Part shown: positions 29,301 through 44,300 of the stretch, one piece after another
Numbering within the stretch: the stretch's first letter is position 1
Layout: each line of letters begins with the position of its first letter
Assembly (NCBI RefSeq): GCF_016086655.4
Contig: NC_092584.1
Coordinates: forward strand, 8,607,907-8,671,906
DNA: 64,000 nt
Source: Lepeophtheirus salmonis
Taxonomy: Eukaryota > Arthropoda > Copepoda > Siphonostomatoida > Caligidae
Direction of reading: 5' to 3'
Notes under the pieces: generated by a model
Told to the model about the DNA's origin: nothing
Database searches by the model: none
The model's input: the letters and a program-made list of their open reading frames with translations, nothing else
Made by a program: the position numbers and the translations under genes

Positions 29301-32300
29301 ATTACTAACAGAGAAGTGATTAGCAATTCTTTTAATCGAATCCTTGCCGTGTGTATTTATTTTTGTTTTTCTAATTACCCTAATTTTATTACTACCAATT
29401 TAGTCTCTGATTCGAATGCATTACTTAGCGAGATTTTCTTGGTGTATGCATTGAAATTTTGGTGTAAAATTCCATCATTTTTCCAACAGAAAACCAGGGT
29501 TTAATGCGCTTTACGCATTTTGATAAAAAAATTCCAAGGGAACGTTCATTTCAATCCAAAATAAATAATAACGACGTATAAATCTCATTAATTAATATAT
29601 TCAGGCAAAATGTCTCGAGGAAAAATAGTTATAGGCAAAATTACTAGGCGGCATTTTGCAATTTCAGCAGTTTAACACACTTAAAAAGAAGGCTGCCAAT
29701 TCATTTGAACCGCTCGAATTGCTCTTTTAGTTCTTATATTTATATATGTTATTTGATTAAAATTTTATTGACTATTAAATAATAAAGGAATAGTGAATGA
29801 AACCTTATGTCATTTTTGGTTGAGATGGATGTTCACTATGGATTTTTGAATCAAAATACGTAATATGTATTACTATAAAACGCATTAAATAGAGGCTTTC
29901 CGTTTGGAAAATGGTGGCGAATCAACTCTTTAATTGTTAATGTTTTAATATATCGAAATATAAATTAATTTATAACACTCAACCTTCATCATTAATTATT
30001 GAATTAGTAAGTGTTCAGATGTCACCCCGTATTTTCATTTTTGTTTAAATAATATTTTGGAAGAAAACCTTTTTTACCTATGCAAAATGGTTGAGCATTG
30101 ACTGCAAAATATATTAAAATAAAGAAATAACATTATATCAATAAGAACTTATTCATCCAAAAATACTCTGAAATTCCGCTTTTTTTTGTGTATATGTATT
30201 AGGAAATAGGTTGTGGATAATATAGATCAAATGACTCGATTATGTATAAAACAAGTAAATTGAACATAAACGTTGGCACCTCCAAGCGTTTTATATATCT
30301 TGGATTTGGCAGTAATGATATACAGAGTAGTCTGTGAATTAATATAAATTCATAATCAATTATTAATATATTTATGAGTATATTAACAAAGTCTTATTAG
30401 TTAATATAATGTCATTAATTTTAATATAAACCAACTCAAAACTAAATTTGACTTAAGCATTTCTATTAATAATCACTCATTTAATTGATATAATTAGCCC
30501 TCATGGAGAACTTCCTTTGTGGAATATCTGTCAAAAAACAAAAACAAAACTCGAGAAATTGGTGAGTGCTTACGTAACCTATAATTTTTTGCAAATTGGT
30601 TTGAAAATGACAAAAAATGCTAAACTTTATCAATTTATTAAAATTACGGGTGCAATTACATAATTTTAGCAAAATTTTCAATCGAAAGCAAGTCATTTTT
30701 TTTTATATTAATGAAGAAAAACTTCTATATGAGGTGCATCAACATTAAAATAATCTTGAAAACTAGGAAAATTGACTTCATATATTCATTCAGCCAATGT
30801 TTCATATACATATTTGAGTCGATTATAGGGCCTTATTATTCAAATTCGTGGAATGAGTTAAGAATTACAATAATTTTAGTGAAAGCTTTCTCGCTCATGA
30901 TAAATTGAATATAATTCTATTAGAGTGTTTGATAGTGTAAGGAGTGTTTTCCAAGCGGAGCTAAACAATTATTATTTACAAAATGAAGTTGAACGGAGGT
31001 TATGTTTTTGCCCCTGTTTTTTTTGTAAGTTAATGACCAGGATTACGGCAAAAGTTACCGATCTATTTTAATTAAACTTTGTATGAAGATTATATGTAGT
31101 CACAGTAAGTGGCCACAAATTATCCTTATAGTCGGAAATAGGTATAATTGGAGGATATTCTAGCCCAATGATGATTTATGAGCTAGAATAAATGAGAAGG
31201 GGAGAGGTTTGGAGATGACTTTTGGGGTTTAAAATACCCCCTACCTTTGATGTTAAGTTATTCATTTCGGAATCAACTTTGAAGAATCAGGGTTACTCCG
31301 AAGCAATAGAGGTGGATAAGTTTTGCACTTTTTATACTATGGCGTTTCTTCATACAGGTGAAGGTCAATGTATCACCAGAATCAAGAAAAAAGTAATATC
31401 CACCATATTTGTGGGATGAGTTAACATACCTAAGAAATTTAGCAAAGGGTTAGAAGGAGGCTTGTGAACGGAACGCAAAATTGAAGGGCTTTCAATGAAC
31501 GGAATTGCTTACTTGGTATTGAATGTAGGCAAATGGAGCATTAAAAATAATAAATTATCTTTCGTGTGTAGTGAGGGCCGCATTAAAGTCCTGCTGGAAC
31601 AGATAGTTTCCCTCTGAGTAGTTGGAACTCACTTAAGGAAATACCACCTCTTTGAGGACATCCTAGGATACCTTGGCCTCTATTTTCAGGCCCTTCGGGA
31701 ACCAATATGGGGCATCCTTTTCCCGTCTGATGCCACTATTCCCAGTTTCATCGCGGAGGATGTGAACTGGTTCACTGGCGGAACCTCATCGACCGGGAGG
31801 TAGCAGTCGTTCCTAGAGTTTCACAGCTAATCCACAGGTCCTTTGTCTTGTTGCTCTACTAGGCATACATCTAATAGACTATACTTTTGGCCTCCATCTC
31901 GACAATGAATGAACTCATTTTAGTCAGTTGTAGGTCATTTAAACGCTAATATTCACCGAATTATTGTGTTAAAAACCTTGAAACCCACTTATCAATTCAG
32001 CCTTCCAAACACTATCAAAATGGAAGTCGCAATTTGCTGTCGTTCAGTGTATTTGCTATTACCTGGAACGCGGAACAGAACGGAAATAATGGGTGAACGA
32101 TGAACAAAAAACAAATTTTGAACGGCACGCCAAAATTGCAGCCTGGTTAGAGCCTTTATTTAATTTAAGAGACTTATATTGACTCAGATATAACCTTTTC
32201 TAGCCATACAGTCCATCAATAACTCATTCTTTTATTGTGGGCAGGCCCAATGGGTTAATAAGAATAATCTTCATATACAATAATTTACTATAATTAATTC

Positions 32301-35300
32301 AATTAAGAATACAAATATAATCATTCCAGCTTCCTTTTATGTACACGGGACTCATATATTGTCACATCAGATTTGGATACTTTATGAATCCCCCCTTCTA
32401 TAAAAATAAAAATCAAAAACAAGAATAAAAGTGGAACAATATAAAAGTCAGCAATAAAACAGATTATGATGTGAATGTACATAAATCCTTCGTATTAAAC
32501 ATAAAAGTGAGCTAAAATAAAATAAAAATCTCATTTATAAAGACTTTTTTTTTTGTTGAGGAGAAGGAGAAAAAGATAGAGGGGGGAACGTTTATGTAGA
32601 TCGTACTCCTTCATAAATATGTATGCATTACGGGGTGTAACAGAAAAAGTGACATAATTATCAAAATGATTGTTATCAACTCTACGTTATTTTTTTTTTT
32701 CCCCCTAAAAAACTTTCGTAATATCAATTGAAGAATATGTAAACATATAAAGAAGACTAGCCCGGTATTGCCCTGATTAATTAAGCGTCAGCTAAAGGAC
32801 AATTTTTTCTTTAATAATATAGAAGAATAATCATGAGCGTTCTTAAAAATAGTCAAGGAAAAATTTAAAAAAAAGATTTTATTTATATTTACCTTGTTTA
32901 TGTTAAAATTCTAAACTATTATAAATATGTAATAGATACATTTATATTGTAAAACCTCCTTTGATAAAAAAATTCTTGTTATTTTCTGTCCATTTGATGT
33001 AAATAGATATCACCCCGCATCCCTTTTTGACACTCTTGAAATTGCAACATGTCAAAATACTGACTTTAATAAATATAAAGCATGCATTTTTTTTTTTTCA
33101 AATGTTCCCCCCAATGATTAATTTATTGTCATTGTCATTGCTAACTTCAACCATCATGAAGATACATACTCAAACCAAACCGCTAATCATCATCTTCCTT
33201 CAATTTACATAATTCCTTTTTTTTTTAAATTATGTATTTAATATACTTTCGCCTTTTTCCCTGAGTAAAGTAATTCTTTTTTCGGACTTCTAAATTCTTT
33301 TGGGGGTATTTCATAATCGATATCCCATACCTTAAAAATAACTTTGAGACAGGGGAAATCGATCTTGTATAATAAAAAAAACCAACTTATTAGTCAAAAA
33401 ACTAACTTACCTTGCAGAGCCCAGGAATATATCCTGATCAGAATGAAACAAAGCCCGGCTGCTGTAAATCAGAATTCTAAGCAACTTTTATTGTATGTGT
33501 AAAGTCGTTATCCGTCTCGGTTTTTGAAGTTTGTATCATTATTTTTCCAAGTGGTACACACCCATAAATTATTTTAATACTATGTAGGCTAGGGTAACTT
33601 CCAAGGCAATGCTCATTGTTACTATCTGTTTTTCAATTTATATGCGTTCAGTCCTCCAGAATAAAAGAAAATTTCATATTATGGCTACGCCAGGTTATCT
33701 CTGATTGGAAGTATGTCTTATAGGATAGATAGTACCCCAGTCCAACCCTCAAAAAGTGCCCCAGAATTTCATGGAAAACTATGAGCCATTTTGGAGAAAG
33801 TTAATGTACCTCCTAAAGCCAGAATCTCAATCCTATGGATTAAAGCTTTTGGTTGCAAATTTAGAAAAAATCATGTAGACTTAGCCACCCAAATATTAAG
33901 GCCATCGTCAATGAGTAATGGACCACTCTGTCCAAAGCCTATATCAAGGTTGTCTTCCAGGACTTCTGGAGGAGATTGGAAGCTGTCCGTGGATTCAATA
34001 GGTGGTCAGTAGACTTATTAGACTATCGGTTTGTTTTACTTGATAAAATAAAAGTGTGTATATTTTTTTTCCTCACACCTCGTATGTATTTTATGGAAAG
34101 TGTTTTGTTTCAAAAGAGATTTCCCTAGCCGTATGGTTATTTCTTCTCTTTTATATAAACTGCAGCAAGGGCTTTCTCTTTTCTTTTTTTCGTGTTGGAT
34201 TCGAGTTATAACTATCAAGTTCGGTGGAGTAGTTGAATATTGAGTTAGACTCAATAACTTTTTTGAACATTGAGCCCAATATAGTTCGAGTAAGAAATCA
34301 TTCATAAGTCACGTAGTTCTTTTATCACATAATTGTTAAACATCCCCCTCCCCTCCCCAAGGGGACTTATATGGTTGTTTATTTTCTTTAATAATTATAG
34401 TTTTAGAAATTCAAATGTAAAATTATACGTTTGTCTGTTTGTAAGCAGGATTACGGGAAAAGTTACGCACGGATTTCCATAAAATTTTCTTGGAATATTT
34501 TATATATGTTAACTGTAGGCGGTCATTCAATTTCTAAATGTCAAAACCACTGCCAAGAACGCTTAATTGACCAAATCATTAGTATCGTTTTGTGGGTATA
34601 ATAAATGCCTTTCTTATAGAGAAATAAGTCAAAGTAAAATAATGTTCAAATATGCAAACTTCTGACTAATCAAATACGTCAGATATAAATATTAATATTA
34701 TGGGGAAATTATTTAAAGTGAGATTTGGGCTCTATCATAGGTTGACCTTTTTCTTAGCAGACAAATAAAAATATTTTTGACTATTTTGATTTTTTTTAAG
34801 AAAGTAATTTTTGAAATGTTTTTGTCTGGCATTTTTGATGCCCATGAACATAACCTACTACTACTACTCTTCATTGGCAGGGATGAAAAATATATGAACT
34901 GTCGATATGTAGAAATAAAAGAACCGGAAAATGAACTTTGGTAATCCAGACAATTTGAGGAATGTTTTAGAGAAAAACAGCTAAGCTATCAATATCCTTA
35001 ATTAAATCAGGCGCAGGCACCCGTGAGAGGAAGTAAAGAAACACAAAATCCACTCTGTATATAGGCAAGACAACCAGGGGTGAGATTTTAAATCCGGAAA
35101 ATGAGAGGATAATGTTAATTATATTCTATATCACAAATCAGGTGCGGTTACATGGCGTCTTTCTAGATATTCTATAAAACATGAAGATTTCTGATGTCCC
35201 CATCTTGGAGGTAACTAACTTTTACATTTTTATATGAGTGAACACAGGGTTTGAGATTTTAAATCCGTAAAATTTAAGGATAATGTATCTCTTGCTCTTA

Positions 35301-38300
35301 CATGAGGGGGATCATACTGAAGTCTATCATTACAACCAACCTCCTCCAGCTGCAACCACAGCCTCCAATCTGGCACAAAACTTGATGAGGAACTCCTTGT
35401 CCATGTAGGGCACTCTCTCGAGAATAGATGCCTGCAAGGAGTCAACAGTATTAAGTCCACGTTTATTTGACTTTCTATTGAAGAGACACATAGTAGTCCC
35501 AAGGGTTCAGATCAAAGTAGCTAGGAGGCCAACTTTCCTTTGTCTAAACCCCAACAGGGCTTAAAACAATATCTATTAAATTCAATTTCAGCTCTCCAGC
35601 ATCATTATCTATAGAATTATTTGCATCCTTGGGTGTGCACCCAGTACTAAGGCACCCAAAACATGGACTGGTAATTAACTCTCGTTTTCCCATGATTATC
35701 CAGAGATTTTGCTATTATTTTTTTAACATTTTTCCGTTGGTCTTTCGAGCATTAAAAAAACCATTTAACTAGTTCTTCATCATGAGTGGGCAAGAAACAA
35801 AATGGCAGAGGATCTGAAACCTCATAGATGAAAGAATTAGTGTGAAAAATATTATGGTCATTGTAAAGTGCTCCAGAAGCCTCCTTTGGACGATGCCAAA
35901 ATGAAAAAGACCACTCAATGAAAGCAGGAAGTGGAGTACACCATTTGAAGAGGGATTCTAAGTTCCTAGCCAGCTTGGAGAAAAGGATGAAGAAATACCC
36001 CAAGAATTCCATGATTGCTCCATCCAAAAAGTTCTCTATTACTGAGAAGACTAGCAGGAGGGCCATATAGGACGACTTGGGAATTCCTTGTCCACCTTTT
36101 GAAATAATTTTTAAGGTCAGAGGGATTAAAAGATGCAAGAAAGTCCTCACAAAGGTCAATAACAATGGGCCCCGCTGAAAATTTTCTCAGAGAAGATTTT
36201 TACAGTGGATCAAGTGTACAACCGGCGTAATGACCGCTGGCTAGCAACAACAAAGGAAGAGGATCGGGAGTGTACTTAACCAAACAATCTCATCCCTGCT
36301 GAATCTACATATGTACATTGTTTCCTACACCGTGCTTGAAGTTGTAATTGATCTTTTTATGGACTTTGAAAGTTCTTTAGTATAATATGTACCATGTTGC
36401 AACTTTTTTCATTTCACTATATTTATTTATCAAAAAGTTAATAAGAATTCAATATTTCATTGTTTGTTCGTTTTCCCGCCATTTTTTTTGTTTTTTTTTT
36501 GTTCTGGAGCTTTTATAGAAAAATGATTTATGAATTCCAATAATACTTTAAAGCAGTTGTCGGGGAACAGGGTAAATTACCCCAATTTTGGGGTAATGGG
36601 AGTGGATGTTTTAAATGAGGGAAACGAATATGAAAGTTGGAAAAACAAAACAAAAATTGCATCTCAGATTCCAGGATCTTTACAACTTCGAGAATGGAAA
36701 TTTTTTTGCTAGAGACATAACACAATAAGCTGGACTATACATCACACATAAATAATGGATAACAATTGTGCATATTATATAATTATTACGCCATGTTACT
36801 TGTGTGTTATTTCCATGCTTTAAAGAAGAACTTTTACTTCCTCGTGACATATGAAATAAACATCAATTCACTATAAATTGAAGAAATATGATAGCCTTAT
36901 TTTGAGGTATCCCTGTTGTCATCTGATGAAAAGAGATGAAGAAAAGGAACGCGGGTTATTTAAATAGAGAAAATAAGAGTCATCAGTGATCATAGGTTAT
37001 TATACTATAATAATGTGGGTAACTTTAATTAATACATTTATATTAGCAATAATCATCTTGAAATATATGACGTGCTCAAGAGGATTTTTATTCACAAATG
37101 TGTTGTTTATGTCCATTATCCATGAATTCTCTAAGTAGATTGGTTTGTCCTTCAGAGTACTTGAAAGTTTGGACTAAATTAATTCTACTACAAGTTCTTT
37201 TGGGGGGTAACGCTAAAAAAGTTACTCGATCCCTGGCTCTAAAGCCTCCTTGACTTTTTAATTTTCTTTATCATTTATGGGCTCAAGTCAATTCTGAACG
37301 ACTCAAATGGGCACAACACATCACTATTTTCAATCCCTACGACCTTTTATCACAAATGAAAAGATAAACATCATGACAGAATAAAATATACAAGGTACAC
37401 ATTATCAAAAAAGTAAAAGCAGAGAGTTGTGACTGGTGAGAAACTTTCCAGGAGGAGGAGAAGAAGGGCGTTGTCACCTTAGAAGGGGGTCGGCGGTCAG
37501 GCACGCACATTTATAATTTTGGAGGATGACTGTTTATTTTTTTTTAATCATTTTATTTTATTTTCTATTAACTCACATTGAACATTTATTCAGAACACAA
37601 TAGGGGAGACTGAGAATATATATTTCAGTAGGCACTAAAATTTACTGAGAGAGATGGAACCACAACTTTTAAATGCTTGATTAAATTACGAAAAGGGTCT
37701 GGAAGCTTGTATTGGAGCTGAAGGAAAATACTCGGAGGAGTACCTCAAATAAATGTTATTGAACTTTTAATTTACACATTTTCAAGATAAAAGTCTAATA
37801 ATAAAAAAAAGTTATAGGACTGAAATCATTCTTTGAATATTTGTAAGTTTAATTCCGGCCATCCTATGTATATAAAAATCATAACTAGATATTGTAAAAT
37901 AGAAATAATCTATTTACAAAAATACCATAGAAAGAAAGTTATGGCATAAAACTAAAGTGATGTATAGAAAATAAGGATGTACAAATACCAAATTTTCAGG
38001 CCATTCGGGTTCCAATACCATCTTCATGGACAAATTCCGATTCCTTTTTATGTGTAAGGGATTTATTAAAAAAATTACATAATTGTTTACTTTTTTTTTA
38101 TAGTAACTTTTTATTTATTACAAATAGGAAAATAAATACGTAAATTAATCAATCATAATTAGTTGTTCATAAATTTACATTTTAAAAAGATAATGCCTCT
38201 CCGTTATCTGGAGTCAATTTATTTCTGGTTGGCTCATACTAGAGAGTTTATGTATGTACTAGTATTGAGACTCAGTCCAGCGTCAATTATTTTTCCGGTT

Positions 38301-41300
38301 CAGTCAGTATTAAGTAATTTTTCTGGTCTCAATTTCTGGATGAGAGACCAATTATTTTTTTTCTAGATCTACTCTCACTCATTTTTTCCAACAAAATCTT
38401 AAAAGTTCACGATAAGTTCTAGAACAAATACTGTATACAAATAAGGAAGGACGGGATCAAAATTAATCCGAGCAATCTCTGTTTAAACTTTGTATGACGT
38501 CATTGTACTTGAAAATACATATGATGTCACCTTATAAACAGTTTATCTGTAAAATCGGTCTATACCGGGGGGGTTTTGTTTGTTTTTTGGACCGAACTAG
38601 ACCGAACTTTTCCTTTGGGCCGAACTAGACGGGATTCTTATATGATACCGGCCCAGGCTAAGCTTATTTGTTGGACCGATTTAGTTCGGTCCAACCAAAA
38701 ACATAGCAGTCTCAGACCGGTCTAGAATTTCCAGATCGAACCTCAACACTAATATGTACATACCAAAACTATGGCAGTGCTATAGGATATATATATGTAT
38801 ATATAGTTTACTCTCATTTGGCACAACAACTGCCATAAAATAAGGAATGAAGGAATAGCAAAAGATTACCGTGACTCTCTATAGTAATAAATCAAATATA
38901 ACCAATCTTCATTCTATCTCTCAAACATTCCTTTTCCAAAAAGAGAAATGTACTAGAGTACAAAACCCCACTTTCATAGTTTGAAAGTTCTTCAAACACA
39001 AATGAATTTACGGGAAATTATGATAGAGTACTTAAATTAGTGCTATCGGATTTTGTATTATTTTAAAAATTGATGAAGTGTCTTGCTTTTATGGATTAGG
39101 GTAGTTTTAGGCTTAAAAGGAGACAAGTTTACGCTAAAATTGGATTTTTTTTTTTTTAAATTGATCTACTTTAAGGATTTTCTTTCTGTAATTATAAAAA
39201 ATAAAAAAGACTCAAAATGTAATCTTTAATTTGATTAAAACCCAAAACTTGCAATATTATTACTAATAAAACAAAGACAACACAACACCAATTAGTCACA
39301 TGCTTCAAACTTATATTGAGCTATATATTTAATTAAATATGTTCTCCTTTACAAGCAATGAGAGCCTTAATACCCCAGCAAAAAGATTGGCAGCCCTGGG
39401 CGATGAAGGCCATGTCTATGTTGTACAACGCTATCAAGAAAGCAGCTCGGAGCGAATCTGAATTTGAATGAGAGGTGTGACAGACATTCTACTTCAAGCC
39501 ACTCCAAATTACAAGGTCCAGGAGGACTGAGCTCAGGACTGGAAGAGGTCCATTATTGCCATTATTATTTAATTTCTGAGTAGTGAGCATCCTTTCCTAA
39601 ATATATATTCAATTATATTAAAAACCTGATAAAACTTTCGGTTGTGCTCATAAAAGACGTAGGGTAACCTTGATAATTTGTTGGGAGAGTTGTAATTGTA
39701 AGAAGTCCTCGTTGGGCTCAGAGTAGAATTGAGGATTGACATTGGAGTAATTCTTGCAAATGTTCCTGTTCATATCCTTTTCTCCTTCCTTATCACAGCT
39801 GATTGTAGCTGATCTAATGAAACGTCATGAGCATTATTCTTCTCCCCTCCAAAACATTGTGTGGGTTACCATATGATTTTCGGATTTTTTAACATGCCCC
39901 TTGTACGTAGGATTTTCATGACTACCAATGTGACTGTGAAGGGTTTAGAGTGTGCATACAAGGTGGAAATTTTAAAATCCGGAACCACTTCCAGCTTGTA
40001 AAACAGCCTACAACCTGGCCCTGAACCTGCCACAGGCCTTGAGGAGGAACTCCTTGTATATGTTCCCACTTGGAGATGACAATACGTCGTCACATGGATT
40101 GAGATCCTTTTTTGCTCTTCACTTCTGTACCTAATTGAAAAAGGGAAAGCCAAGGGCCTGGAGAGCTCAAAGATGTTGTTATAAAGCATATCGTATATTA
40201 TCAAGATATTCTCTGATTTGAACCAACTGGGTTATTATTTTTGGGCGACATTGAGATGAAGGTCTGTAGCACCCGCCACGATAATATCATTGATTAAAAA
40301 GCTTTCATTGTCCGAGAATAGGCTTTCATTGATTAATCCAAAATTGTCAGAGCACGCAGAATATTCGGACCTTATTTGGAGGCATGTGTGACCCACAGAG
40401 GGTGGACAATTTGAATTATGAATCTTTAATATTGTAGTTTAGGATAACTTAAATAGAAATTTGTGATACTTCACATTCAACCTCATAATTGTGAAAAATC
40501 TGAGTTACCACCCGGTATATACATATATTTATATGGATAATATTGGTATTAGAGGTGTCAGAGAGGAGGAAGGGTTGTGGGCGTGAAAAATCATGGCGAC
40601 CATGTTTTTTCACCTTTCTCTCCTCCCGTTCCTCCTTTTTTTTCGTCTTCGTCCTTGTTTTCAATGTAACTGAAAACATTTATTTATGTATTTTGTGCAT
40701 GAATCCAAGCAGTACAACCAAGGATTGTTTTATTTATACCTAATGTAAAAGGAGTGTCTGAATATTTTCTGAAACATAACAGACATTGTTTCAGAATTTG
40801 TATTTCCCCCCCAGAGATGTTCCCATCTCTGTAACCAAATAGAAATCAGTATTTGTATCTGCAAAATAATTATTCACACGACACTTTTTGCTCCTGGCTC
40901 AATTACTCTGAGTTGGATTGACTTATAAAGCTTCAAATTTTAACAGCATAAGCCTTTATATGTCTGCTATTATTTGAATCTTTTTAAAGTTTAAAGGCTA
41001 CACTTTCTAAAATAAATATTTAAAGACAGCACGATATCGAATTTTGTTAATTTTCCCAAAAACACACATCATCTTACACTTATAATATAACAACTACAGT
41101 TCACCAGGAACCTAACAGTGAGTAACTGTTAATAGATACTAGATAGATGTGACTAGCTTTTATTTATGAATTCCGCCATCTTTACGTTGAGGTTGGAAAC
41201 TTTTCATACAACCCTCGTATAGTATTGTCACTAGTACTGAACTAAATTCAGCCAACTCCAATGAACATCATTGCATTATAACTAGTGATGAAAATGGTTT

Positions 41301-44300
41301 GCATTTTAGGCAAGTTAAAAAAAAACAACAACCAAGAATCAACAATTTAACCCTGACAATATGAAGAATAATTGACAGAAGATCAGCTTAACAGCATTTT
41401 GCTGTTAATTTGGTTAGCAGCAAAAATCCAACTCCGTATCAAGCAAAGACATAGGAAGGAATTACATTGTTTACGATCCTCAATTATACTTTCAGTCCAA
41501 CAGGGACTTGATCTAATAGACAGTAACGCTATCGGTAGCCTTTTGGGTATGTTTAAAAAAAAAAAACCCGATAATCAACATGTTTCACTATATTCGTTTT
41601 CTGAACGTTGACTAGTTGACTTTGAATTAGATCCTGTTAAGGTGCTCTGAGCATTTCCCATCAATAATTGAATAATAATTACCAAATTTGAAACTTGACA
41701 CCAATTCCTGTTATTTGAAAAATAGAGGTCGCACTCTGTGCCTCTGATCTAAGAAAAATCCGAATAAAGTCAACTTTCCGAGTTCGTAATATAGGAGTTG
41801 ACTGTATATCTTACGAGTTGTATATAGCCTTCAAGAATAATATGGCCACTCAAACTTTTTAGTTTGCACTCGGTAAATATATTTATTTATTGCTTTTGAA
41901 TCCTTTTTACCTTGAAACAAATAAAATGTAGTGAACAGGGGTGTAAAAAGAAGGAATCTTTTATGCTTCCATTGGGTCCTTATAACTAGGACCAACAATC
42001 AAACCTTGACCTACGAATACGACTATAAAAATAAGTGAGGAATAAACGTTTGTTGTAAGCTAACTGAAAGCTTACTTTCTAAATATAAATTCAATATAAT
42101 TTGGTTGAGCAAGTAATGAGGTGTTTCAACATAAAAACAATCATGAACAAATAACAAGAAAAGAAGAAAATCCCAATTTATTTTTTAGATAGTAACCATG
42201 TAATTTTGTATTGGTTAACAGGGAATGATGGTATCAATGTATACATAGTTGTTAATTAGAATGAACAATATTGTAATAAAATAATACATTTTGAGACGAA
42301 GAAATTGCAACTTGTATAATTAGGTTATATAAGTTGTAACTCCTACATACATCGCAACTTGCATGCAACATATACGTTATACATACAGCTAATATTTCAA
42401 CGGCACATTTGAGTCAATTATAGAAGCGAAGCTATGTATTTAAGTTGAATAAAAATCAAGTATCAAACTATTAGAGTTGTACATTCTAAGCACTGACGAT
42501 ATTTAAAAAAGAACATGGTAACCCTGACAATTTGAAGAAACACAAATCTCACTCTATATCTAGTAAGGATATTATAGTCAGTGATGTATATCAGGTGAAG
42601 TTTTTGACTGTTCTTGGGTTTTTTTTTTGAATTGGGGATCGACATCGGAGTAATTCTCGCAAATGTCCTTGTTTATGTCCTTTTCTCCTTCCTTTCTTGT
42701 CACAACTGATTGCAGCTGATCTACAAAGCGTCAAGAGCATTATTCTCTCTCTCCTCATAAACATTCTTCAAATTGTGGGGGTTAACATGTTGATTTTCGG
42801 TTTCTTCATTTTTAAAATACCATTCTTGCTACTGGATGTTCATCACTGGACATAGTCCTGTTGGTATATAAAAATAAAGGAAAGCGAAAATGAACGTAGT
42901 TATCTTGACTCATTTGAGGAATGTTTTGGAGGAGAACAGCTTAGCTGTCATGAGGTTTTTACCACTAGCAAGAATCAATTATGAGAGGAAGGAAATAAGC
43001 ACAAATCCCCCTCCAACAGGGACTTACACTCATAACTCCCCAAGAAGTGATGTCTTACTCTAACTCTTTCATGATCCCACGCAATTTATACTTAGATTTC
43101 TCTCCTAAATAATTAAAGACTAATGTAGAAGTCTCCGTTGGGGGGGGAGCTGGAGGGGCTGTAACCCCTCCCCCCCCCAAATTTATGAATTTTTCATTCT
43201 TACTAGAAAATTTAATATTTTCCATTTTTTTTTTTAAATTGTAATTTAATTTAATTTTTCAATTTAAAAAAAAAATTGAAGTCTGTGAATAGCGATATAC
43301 TTTTTAAATTTTTCCCAAAAATTTAATCATTGAAATTTAAGTATACTATTTAATTTTTTCCCCAATTCAATTGTCTGTGAATAACTATGGATTTTTCGAA
43401 TTTTTCTCCAAAAAATTTAATATTTGAAAATAATGTGAAATAAAATTTATATTATAAATTTAATTTAGAACTTTTTTTCCAAAAAATATAATTTTTGTGA
43501 ATGGCTGTAGATTTTTTATTTCCATAAAATTTATTATTTGAATTTTTTTTCCTAACAATTGTAATTTTTGGATTTTTTATCAAAAATTCAAAAAACCAAG
43601 AACCCCCCAACCAAACAAAAAATATATATAATCCTGCGGACAATCCTGGGATGTCACAAAATTCCGATTTACGGAGAGAAAAAAACGTTTCTGGAGGGCC
43701 CACAAAAGTCTAGAAGTGTTTTGGGGATCCCCATAGAAATGATGGATGTTCATTACTTAAATGGGAGAAATCAATTTCACGTCATTTATATCTTAATTTT
43801 TCAGCCAGTCTAAAAAAAAATTCAATCCGTTGCTGCATTTAATTGAACCATTTGTTGGAAAATGAGTCATCTCAATATAGCCTTCAAAATTACAAATAGA
43901 GTGGTTATGGATCGATTAAAAATTAAGATAAATGTTGATACACTTATTTATCTAACATCTTGTAAAGTTTCTAACCAATCTGTTGATGCAAAACATATAT
44001 GAATTTTAATTCGACATTAGCTCATTCAATTTTTTACGAAAGTACTTTGTCTTAATTTTAACTTTTTTTCTTCTCTTCAATAATTATCATTTATTGTCTG
44101 GAGAGCATGGCAAAATATTCATATAATACAATTAAATATCAGGCATCTTGATGGTTAAGAAAGTTGTGTTGCTTTATTAAAATTCAAATTAGATCATATT
44201 TTTTATAACATAATAAAAAAAAAAGGTTAAATTCAAATGATAAATTCAAAATATTAAAGAGAGATTTTAAATTAAAAACAAAATAATATGCCTAAATAAT

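Larger units (their letters stand above)
28128..31560. other. intronic sequence with dispersed repeats, no gene seen
   Basis: Besides the repeats at 28966-29186, 29540-29690 and 30985-31120, the stretch is AT-rich without a convincing frame. A hairpin with 11 bp arms and a 7-base loop lies at 29277-29305 (gtaatccatca/tgatggattac). Confidence 0.45.

Noticed and set aside
29277..29305. Helitron 3' end
   Set aside because: A hairpin is present but no CTRR ending follows at the usual 10-12 bases, and no TC start was found.
35752..36165. 137-codon minus frame
   Set aside because: The plus strand of the same interval encodes recognisable mariner sequence from about 35955, so the minus frame is an antisense shadow.
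43452..43813. Overlapping plus and minus frames in the T-rich repeat
   Set aside because: Low-complexity Phe/Lys/Asn strings produced by poly-T and poly-A tracts.
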